Source: Parasedimentitalea psychrophila (GTDB lineage Bacteria > Pseudomonadota > Alphaproteobacteria > Rhodobacterales > Rhodobacteraceae). From it: DNA of 64,000 bases. The notes beneath the pieces were generated by a model. That model did not search any database. It was not told where the DNA came from and saw nothing but the letters and a program-made list of their open reading frames with translations. A program made the translations under genes and the position numbers. This document shows, in pieces, positions 27,664-35,000 of the stretch (positions within the stretch are counted from its first letter, which is position 1; each line of letters starts with the position of its first letter). Location of the stretch: assembly GCF_030285785.1 (NCBI RefSeq), contig NZ_CP127247.1:4115501-4179500 (forward strand), read 5' to 3'.

Positions 27664-27860
27664 GATGGCCTGGAACAGCGCGATCCTCGACCTCAGGTGG
27701 GCGTTCACTGATCGGAATTGCATCTTTGATTTTGTGCAATTTAGGGCCCTTTTTCTCGGTGTGCCTGGACCGTCGGATGGCGCACAGGCCAAGCAGGAAG
27801 TCCTGCAATTCCTTCTTCAAAACCCCACGAGTTTGAACATGGAGGCTGCGATAAATCGTT
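27664..27860 (-). pseudogene. IS30 transposase, internal fragment
   Basis: Minus-strand reading LKKELQDFLLGLCAIRRSRH...IPISERPPEVEDRAVPGH equals the region just after SHETIYRS in IS30 copies 1 and 2. It stops at GHWEG and begins at the hairpin at 27861, which occupies the same site as in IS30 copy 2. Confidence 0.75.
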
Positions 27861-27900
27861 CTCCTCTCGGGACATTGCTGCGCAAAACCCTACCGTGTAG
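27861..27900 (-). repeat. IS-associated hairpin at an IS30 / FG-GAP breakpoint
   Basis: Minus strand: left CTACACGGTAG (diverged), stem GGTTTTGC / GCAATGTCC with a mismatch, loop GCA, right end CGAGAGG. To its left the DNA is no longer IS30 but an FG-GAP gene fragment, so the element sits exactly at a truncation point. Confidence 0.7.
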
Positions 27901-28024
27901 CCAATGCTGGCGACATCAACGGGGATGGATACGACGACTTGTTGATCGGAGCGCGGGAGGCTGACCCGAACGGAAATGAACAAGCTGGAGAGGTCTATGT
28001 TATCTATGGGCAAGACACATTCTC
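27900..28024 (+). pseudogene. FG-GAP (integrin-alpha-like) repeat fragment
   Basis: About 41 codons reading ANAGDINGDGYDDLLIGARE followed by ADPNGNEQAGEVYVIYGQD, a clear FG-GAP repeat with the calcium-binding DINGDGYDD loop. It is trapped between the hairpin/IS30 breakpoint and the end of IS3 copy 2 at 28025, and is a remnant of an exported adhesin-like protein. Confidence 0.8.
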
Positions 28025-28293
28025 TGATCCTCGTCCCTAAAACCGGACAGTTTCACTATTGACCCTATGCGGCCATTTTCAAAGTTGTATCTTCAAATGC
28101 CTGCAGGGGCGTTTTGTAGCCGATACTGGAGTGGCGGCGTTGGCGATTGTAGAAGACCTCAATGTATTCGAAGATTGCAGCTTTGGCTTGAGCGCGCGTT
28201 CTGAATCGCTGGCGATGCACCAGTTCCTTTTTTCAATGAAGCAAAAAACTCTCCATTGGCGCGTTATCCAGGCATTCTCCTTTGCGGCTCATG

Positions 28294-28330
28294 CAGTGCC
28301 TGGCAGTGCATGTTCACATGCACGAGAGGG
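28294..28330 (+). repeat. IS-associated hairpin insertion (IS3-2, third)
   Basis: Preceded by CATG, followed by GATT. CAGTGCCTGGCAG, stem TGCATG / CATGCA (extended by G-C), loop TTCA, right end CGAGAGGG. Exactly 37 nt relative to the empty site in copy 1 (complement near 18258). Confidence 0.9.
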
Positions 28331-28398
28331 GATTGGGTGATGGAGGCCTTGCCAATCAGCTTGCGGTATTTCCCACCTGCATACTGGCTCCCCCTGTC

Positions 28399-28438
28399 CA
28401 CTGCCCGGCAGTGTATTGCGCAGCAATGCACGAGAGGG
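28399..28438 (+). repeat. IS-associated hairpin at a deletion junction (IS3-2, second)
   Basis: Preceded by TGTC. CACTGCCCGGCAG, stem TGTATTGC / GCAATGCA, loop GCA, right end CGAGAGGG. 40 nt. The flanks correspond to positions about 18189 and 18030 of copy 1, so about 155 bp are missing here. Confidence 0.88.
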
Positions 28439-28880
28439 AGTGTCGATATAGGTAATATCCGCCAGCCAAACGGTGTTGGGCGTCTGGCAGTTGAACTTCT
28501 GCTCCAGTAGATTTGGTGAAGGCTTCATGTCGTGTTTGCTGTCAGTAGTTTTGGGCTTTCGGCGCTTACGCAGAAGCGGAGACTCCTTGTTTTCTTTCAT
28601 TATTATCGCCACACGCCGCTCAGAAGCGATCTCACCATCAGCCATTAGATCCTGATGAATGCGCTTGGACCCATAGCATTTCCCGCTGGCTTTGAAAAAC
28701 GCCTTTATCTTTGGCAGCAACTCCAGATCCCGCGCTTCACGGATGACAAGCCGCTGATCGCGGGTGTCCTGACTGGTCAGAAAGCCATAGAACCAACCCC
28801 GAGATATCTTGAGGTGTCGGCATAATGTGGAAACCGCATATTGCGCTTTGTGGGCCGTGACGGAACTGTGCTTGTTCGTC

Positions 28881-28921
28881 CGCTGCCCGGCAGGGCATTG
28901 CAAGGCGATGTCCCGAGAGGG
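28881..28921 (+). repeat. IS-associated hairpin insertion (IS3-2, orfA/orfB junction)
   Basis: Preceded by CGTC, followed by ATGG. CGCTGCCCGGCAG, stem GGCATTGC / GCGATGTCC, loop AAG, right end CGAGAGGG. Exactly 41 nt inserted into the sequence TTCGTC|ATGG, which is uninterrupted in copy 1 (complement of 17580-17590); no target duplication. Confidence 0.92.
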
Positions 28922-28958
28922 ATGGTTTCACCGCCCTCGTTGCGAAAAAAGCGGATGC

Positions 28959-29008
28959 TTTCACCGGGATAACGATCCCCCGGATCGGTCTCCGTTCCGG
29001 CTCAATCC
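28959..29008. repeat. Different palindromic insertion in IS3-2 orfA
   Basis: About 50 nt replace 7 nt of orfA (CTTGTGC in copy 1 orientation). Nested pairing is CCGGGA / TTCCGG outside and CGATCC / GGATCG inside around CCC. It shares neither left nor right motif with the other hairpins and appears once. Confidence 0.65.
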
Positions 29009-29322
29009 AAAATCTCCACTTCCTCAGCAAGACGCTTGTTCTCATTGCGAAGGCGGGCCAGTTCAGCGGCATCCGCCTTCTGACGGCGCTTGGCTTCTGA
29101 TGAACCAAACGCCTCAATCTCAAGCCTCCACGTCTTCAGCTGTGTGCCGGTGATCCCAAGCTCGCTCGACACGCTACCCTGCGTCGCACTAGGCTCATAA
29201 AGTCATTCAACTACCGCAGCCTAATAATCGTCCGTATATTTCCGTCGCTGTTGTCCCATTTAGTGCCCCTTTCATGGACAGGGGGAAAATACCGCAATGT
29301 CCGGGAACAAGGACGAGGTTCA

Positions 29323-29487
29323 AACTTCGTTAGCTGGCCCCATGAACAAGGCAAGGACGGACCCATCGGACTCGTTACGGGCCCAGCCCGACAGGCCGCG
29401 TCGTTGCGCTTCTGAGCGTGTCCATGCACGAAAAGCAACACCTTGAACACGCCCTGCAATTCTAGCCTTGATAGCAATGTCAGACAT
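29323..29487 (-). pseudogene. acyP: Acylphosphatase, 5' fragment cut by IS3
   Basis: ATG 29487 gives [44 protein letters not shown], the acylphosphatase N-terminus with the phosphate-binding GRVQGVAFR (catalytic arginine R21) and the GWARNESDG stretch with the catalytic asparagine. The reading is lost where IS3 copy 2 ends; about 35 residues are missing. Acylphosphatases hydrolyse carboxyl-phosphate bonds; this copy is surely non-functional. Confidence 0.85.
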
Positions 29488-29840
29488 GAGAAATTGCCCC
29501 TTTGCCTTATAGAAGAACAATCTACCACGCTTTTTGCTCCACGCAGCAATAGATTGAACACTCAGAGGACATGACAAAGGCCAAGACAAAACAGCGCCCA
29601 ATTTTAGGCAGGCTGTTTGGCGGGTAGAAAATAGACCCTCCAAATAAATGTGTTTTTTCAACTATTTGAAAGGGGTGATGGCGGCAGACATCCGCCACAT
29701 TTACCTAGCAAGGCATTGACTTAAATCAACTCTTCAATGTGATTTCAGAAAAATACCACAATACATACCACACCAAGTTTTGAATTCCGCGAATTTCTGT
29801 CTCTCAGCTGTCTAGATTTTAGAGCGATCCCAACCCCTCG

Positions 29841-30140
29841 TCAAAGGTCTTCGCCGGTCAGCACGTCTTTGCGGTCTGAACCATCTTCATTCTTGGCCGA
29901 GGTCCAGGTCTTCCACCGCATTGCGGTTGGCAAGGTCGGGGCATAGTCCCTACCCTCCAGTTCGGCCTCGTCCTGGCGTTCCTGTTCGATGTCATCGAGG
30001 TATTTCAGGAACAAAATCCAAGATGTCTAATCGGCATAGTCCAGCTCAGATGCCAACCCCTCTTCGTTACGCAATTTCGTTACGCAATTCACGGTCGATG
30101 CTGTTAAAGGCGTTTTCAAACACGGGCGGTCCTTTGATTT
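29841..30140 (-). pseudogene. Type I restriction-modification HsdM, N-terminal remnant
   Basis: Minus-strand reading FENAFNSIDRELRN, then EEGLASELDYAD*TSWILFLKYLDDIEQERQDEAELEGRDY and RWKTWTSAKNEDGSDRK, ending GEDL*. This is the N-terminal helical domain of HsdM DNA methyltransferases. A 13-bp tandem duplication (CGTTACGCAATTT) shifts the frame and an internal stop follows. No catalytic methyltransferase domain, HsdS or HsdR remains. Confidence 0.7.
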
Positions 30141-30182
30141 TTCGGCAAGGTAGGTTTTGGTGACGTCAGGAACAACGGCTAA

Positions 30183-30599
30183 TCAGCCAATGCCCGGCGT
30201 CTCTATCAACTCTGCCTGGCGTTCAATCGAAACTGGACAGGATGCGCTTACGTTTGTGACGACATTTGAATGGCCGATGTTCTGCGAAAAGGCTTTGAAG
30301 GCTTCGCGAGTTGGATAGCGAATGTCGGCCCATTTCACCAGTGTTTTGCGGAACGCGTGGGGCGTGAAGGGCGGCAGATAGGCACGGGTGAAGGCCTCTT
30401 TGATCGCCGTGCGAATGGCGTTGGCGTTCTTGTAGGTTTCCCGCTCAAGGCCCACCACTTTGAACTCGCCGTCAATCGGCTTGATCTTTGCAGGCGGAAA
30501 CAGCGGGTCGTCGGAGCCGAACAGCTTTTCGCGTTTCAGGTACGTGACCCATTGATCAAAACAGGCCCGATACTCGGGTTGAGGTGTCCGAAGCGCCAA
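30183..30599 (-). pseudogene. Tyrosine recombinase/integrase, C-terminal part
   Basis: 139 residues containing PPFTPHAFRKTLVKWADIRY and AFSQNIGHSNVVTNVSASCPVS, the H-x-x-R and following histidine of the tyrosine-recombinase catalytic domain. The nucleophile tyrosine expected in the VSAY-like motif is replaced (SASC) and the N-terminal domain is missing, so it is taken as inactive. It marks a former integrative element. Confidence 0.65.
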
Positions 30600-30834
30600 G
30601 ACCTAACGACATTGCCCCCCTACTGCCCGAAGCACGTATTGAGATCACGCTTGAGAATGGGCGCAAGCTATCCATCAGTGATGGCGTAGATGCGGGCTTT
30701 GTTCTGGAACTGGCGCGGGGACTGGCCATACGATCCCCTTTTGGCAGATGCAAAGATCTGGCTCACAGCCCGCGTGACGAATATGCGGCGTGGGTTTCAT
30801 GGCTTGGCTGCACAGACCGAGCAGGTTTTGGCGG
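30584..30834 (+). mobile_element. IS66-family fragment (TnpA C-terminus and TnpB N-terminus)
   Basis: GTG 30584 opens a frame with ARIEITLENGRKLSISDGVD, like the end of IS66 Orf1. A second overlapping frame reads ADAKIWLTARVTNMRRGFHG followed by LAAQTEQVLAGDP, the TnpB N-terminus. It is cut at about 30834 where RTX coding sequence begins. Confidence 0.65.
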
Positions 30835-30844
30835 GTGATCCATA

Positions 30845-30978
30845 GGAAATGATCCATTGTCAGGTCATGGCGGGAACGACATATTAAGTGGTGCAACGGC
30901 GCAGATGTTCTGAATGGGGGAGATAGCGGCTACCGGTCTGACGCGTGGCCGGAATCGCTGGAACTTGTTGGGGTTTGA
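30845..30978 (+). pseudogene. RTX repeat protein fragment
   Basis: Reads GNDPLSGHGGNDILSG, then after a one-base loss NGADVLNGGDSGYRSDAWPE and a stop at 30976. These are calcium-binding nonapeptide repeats of a type I-exported protein, truncated on the 5' side by the IS66 fragment. Its 3' end overlaps the convergent sulfotransferase gene. Confidence 0.7.
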
Positions 30979-31817
30979 GCGTGCTGGGTAGAATGCTGTG
31001 GTTCATGGAGCATGCGCCAGGCCGAGGTGCCCTTGGGATCGTTCCAGAATGTGAGTTTGTCAAATCGCTCGTACAGGTCTGGCGGCAGAACCGTGGTCCG
31101 CGGTGTGTGCCGCACTGGCCCAGTCACTTTGTGCAATCCGGCAGCGCCGAGCTGTCTGTCGAATTCAGGTGCGTCATACTCGACCTTCTGGAAATCATGC
31201 GCGAACCATTCTTCGCCAAGGAACTTGTAGACCAACCGCAAGCAGGCCTCGGGCTGGCTGGCTAGGATGTCGTAGTCGATCAGCAGAAGGTGTCTGGAGT
31301 GCTCGCCGTAATATGCCTCCTTCAGGGCCGAGTATGCGAAGCCAACGACGCGACCCCGGTGGGCTAGCGCTTCCGTCCGGCTATAGACGGTGGCGCGTTC
31401 TTCAGCGGACGCAAAAAGTCTGGAGGGTTCAAAGGCGCTTCGCCGCACTAGGCATTCGAAACTGTCCATGATCCACGCGACATTGCGCACGCAGCACAGC
31501 ATCTTTGCCTGAGGAAACAATGCCCGGACAAGCGGCAACTGGGCTGCCCATAATCGGTTGGTGTCGAAGATCGCCTGCTTGCCAGACTGGTCCGAGTAAT
31601 AGGCCTGAACAACGGCGCGCAGAATCCGTTTTCTTTTCTCCTCGTCAAGAAACACAGCCGTTTCATTTTGCGGACTCATCGCGTTCAGCAGGGTCGTCAC
31701 CAGCCCGCCGACCGGCCCGGTCATCGCCGCGGCAAACCGCGGGTTCTGGCGCAGGATGCCCGCCAGCAGCGTTGAGCCGGAACGCGGCAAACCGGAAATG
31801 AAATGGATGGTCTGCAT
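30930..31817 (-). CDS. Sulfotransferase-family protein
   Basis: 295 residues. The N-terminus HFISGLPRSGSTLLAGILRQNP is the PAPS 5'-phosphosulfate loop. A 3'-phosphate-binding region (CCVRNVAWIMDSFECLVR) and LLLIDYDILASQPEACLRLVYKFLG follow. It would transfer sulfate from PAPS to a glycan, lipid or small molecule. The C-terminal tail is low-complexity and overlaps the RTX fragment, so the stop may be displaced. It stands alone between RTX fragments and the large RTX gene. Confidence 0.85.
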   Translation of the reverse strand: MQTIHFISGLPRSGSTLLAGILRQNPRFAAAMTGPVGGLVTTLLNAMSPQNETAVFLDEEKRKRILRAVVQAYYSDQSGKQAIFDTNRLWAAQLPLVRALFPQAKMLCCVRNVAWIMDSFECLVRRSAFEPSRLFASAEERATVYSRTEALAHRGRVVGFAYSALKEAYYGEHSRHLLLIDYDILASQPEACLRLVYKFLGEEWFAHDFQKVEYDAPEFDRQLGAAGLHKVTGPVRHTPRTTVLPPDLYERFDKLTFWNDPKGTSAWRMLHEPQHSTQHAQTPTSSSDSGHASDR

Positions 31818-32069
31818 GGCGTGTCCTCCCCGAACACAGCTTCGTCAAAGCATAGGCGACAGCCGCACAAAATGCAGCCCCCGCAGGGCCATTGGCCCGC
31901 ATGCCATATCGTTCCACGCTGGAAAGGCCTGTGCATCGGCCTATATCAACCGATATCCAACGCGCGTGAGGTAAACTCCTGGCCCTGAAAGGCCGGTCGC
32001 GCGAAGGACCGAGGGGTGCGGGTGCGCCCGCTTGCCCTGGGGCGGTTTCGTCAGCTGGGGAGGAAAGCT

Positions 32070-35000
32070 ATGGCGATGTTTCGCGTGGAGGCGGAAAGCC
32101 TCAACATCATTGACGGCTTCAAAGTGGAGACCCTGGCCGCGGCTTCAGGCGGTCAAACCTTGAAAGCCGAGAGCAAGGCGCCGGAGTCGCGGGCGCAGTT
32201 CACCTTTACCGGCGAAGACGGGATCTATGACCTCGACATCGGCCATTTCGACGAGAACGACGGCTCGGCCACGCTAACAGTTCTGGTGAACGGAATAGAG
32301 GTTGGCAGCTTTGTGCTGGATCAGGAACTTGGCAGCCACCTCGCCAACCAGCAGACGCATACCGTCCGCCGCATCGAAAACGTGGCGTTGCAAGACGGCG
32401 ATACCTTCGAGATATTGGGAATGCGCGACGGCGGAGAGCCGGTGCGCATGGATTACATCGACTTCACGCTGACCGGACCGGGAACGGATGTCATCGAGGT
32501 GGATACGCCGCTCGACGTGACCGATGCCTCAGACGGCCTGACCTCGCTGCGTGAAGCCATCGCTATGGCAAACGCGGATCCCGACGCCAATACGATTACC
32601 TTCAACACCGACGTTTTCAACGATGAGCCGCAGGATGTCATCAGGCTGACTCAAGGTGCGCTCCTTATCACCTCCGACCTTACAATCGATGGCGATCTGA
32701 ACGATGACGGGCAGCCCGATATTATCGTCTCGGGCGACGTCCTTGGCGACGATGTGACCACCACTGACCCGTTCGGAAAGACGATTACGAACGCGCCCGC
32801 AAACCCATTTGATTCCGACAACAGCTATAGCGTCTTCTCCTTCCGCGACTCATCCGAGGCCACTTTGGACGGTCTGGTTGTCACCGGTGCGGGCAGTCCC
32901 GGCGATGAAGGCTCAGCGATTGTCGTCGGCTATGGGGCCAATCTCACCGTTCGCAATTCGAGCCTGTCCGGAAACACGAGCAATACTTGGGGCGCCGCCC
33001 TCTACAATAGCGGGACAACGATACTCGAAGACACGGCCGTCGCCTTCAACGTAGCCGGCGCGATGTTCAACGAGGGTCTGCTCACCCTCTCGACTGTCAC
33101 TGCGACCGACAACTCATCTCAGGCACTGTTTAATTATGGCTCCCTCGAGATTTTCGACTCGCGGTTCGCGGGAAACACAAGTGGCCTGACTAACTTTAAC
33201 GGCGGCACCGCCACGATCCAGTCGTCCGATTTCACGAACCATATCCGGGGCGCGATCTATAACGACGGGACGCTGAACATGACCGGCGGCAGCATCTTGA
33301 ACAATACCAATACTGCTTCGGGCGCGGGCCTCAGAAACAACGGAGGCACAGCAACCTTGGACGGCGTCGTGATCTCGGGCAACGTTGCGCCTGGCGGCGG
33401 CGGGATCTGGAATGAAGGCACACTGACGCTCACCAACGCGTTGATGTCGGAAAACCGGGCGTCGGGCGAGGACGGCGGCGCGGTCCTGAATGACGGCACC
33501 CTCATTCTGTCCAATTCCATGCTGACCGAGAATTCGGCGTCCGAATCCGGTGGTGGCATCGCCAATCGCGGGATGCTCACGCTCAGCGACAGCACGATCA
33601 CCGGGAGTTTGGCGGAGGGCGGCGCAGCCATTACCAACGACCCGGGCGCAACGGCGGACATCACCAATGTCACCATCGCCGGCAACTATGTCGCCGTGAA
33701 TAGCGGCGCAGTCTCAAATAGCGGCGACATGACGATCCTGAACAGCACGGTGACCGGCAACACCAGCGTCGCGGATTACAATGCAGGCGTCTTTAACATC
33801 GGAACGCTTCAAATCGGCAATTCGATTGTGCTCGGCAACACCCCGGGCGAAACCTACGGCGTGATGACCGAGACCGGCCCGAATATCATCGGCGGCCTTG
33901 ATCCGGCAGATGTCTTTGTGGCCATTGATCCGGTGACGGGCGGCGGCCTTCTTGCGGACAATGGTGGCCCGACCGAAACCGTTGCCATCTTGGCCGGTGG
34001 GCCGGCCGCAGGCGCAGCCAATCCCGCCACCGCCACGCCCGCGGACCAGCGCGGCGTTCCGCGCGACGTCGCGCCAGACCTCGGCGCCTTTGAGGCGCAG
34101 CAGGGTCCTCCGCCGGAACCCTTCCGGATCGAGGCGGAGGACCTCACCCGCGACGTTGCGTTCAAGGTCAAGAACCTCGCCTCGGCCTCGGCCAACCAAG
34201 TCTTGCAGGCTGACGGGAGCGCAGAGCAACGTGCGTCCTACGTCTTTGACCGCCCGGCCGGCACCTACAGCCTCACCATCGGCTATTTCGACGAGAACGA
34301 TGGTGTCTCCAGCTTTGCCGTCTTCGTCGATGGCGTCGAAATCGGCAACTGGTTGTGGGATGAGGAGCTTGGCAGCGCATTCGCCGACAATATGACCGCC
34401 ACAACCCACACGATCCAAGGTGTAAACATCAGTCAAGGCGAGGTGATCGAATTCGTTGGGATGAAGGATGCTGGCGAACCGCTGCGCTTTGACTATGTCG
34501 ATTTTGCCCCCACCGGTCAGGTCACGGATACGACGCCGCCGCAGGTCGACACCGCTTCCGCACCCGGCATTGGCAATGCGCAGCAAGGGGATGCCACCAC
34601 ACAGGTGACGGTAACCTATTCGGATAACGTCGCGCTGGATGTCTCGTCATTCGACACGGAAGATATCAGAGTGACGGGACCTGGCGGCATTGACGTGGAC
34701 GTCACAGGCTTCTCCGTCGATACACCGTCGGACGGAACTCCGCGCACCGTCACCTACACGATCGCGGCCCCGGGCGGCACCTGGGATCCCGCTGACAATG
34801 GCATCTATTCGGTTTCGCTCGACGTCCTAGAGGTTTTCGATACCGCATTCAACGAAGCGGAGGGTATCGTCGACTTGGCCGCGTTCACCGTCGCCATCGA
34901 TGACCAGCCGCCGCCCGCGTCCTTCCGGAAGGAGGCAGAGGATTTCGATATCCTGACCAGCTACACAGCCAAGTCGCTCTCGGCGGCGTCGGGAGACGCA

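Larger units (their letters stand above)
28058..29258 (-). pseudogene. IS3 OrfA/OrfB, multiply interrupted
   Basis: OrfA starts at ATG 29258 but is broken by a 50-nt palindrome at 28959-29008. The orfA/orfB junction holds a hairpin at 28881. OrfB is intact from NKHSSVTAHKAQYAV to ADITYIDT, where a hairpin at 28399 replaces about 155 bp that encoded the second catalytic aspartate. A further hairpin at 28294 follows KASITQS. The end (MKMAA-type) remains. Comparison with copy 1 makes each lesion exact. Confidence 0.9.
28025..29322 (-). mobile_element. IS3-family element, copy 2 (decayed)
   Basis: Same element as 17229-18524 in opposite orientation, with both ends preserved (TGATCCTCGTCCCTA at 28025, inverted TGAACCTCGTCC at 29322). 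Relative to copy 1 it has three hairpin insertions, one different palindromic insertion, and a deletion of about 155 bp. It interrupts an acylphosphatase gene. Confidence 0.88.
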
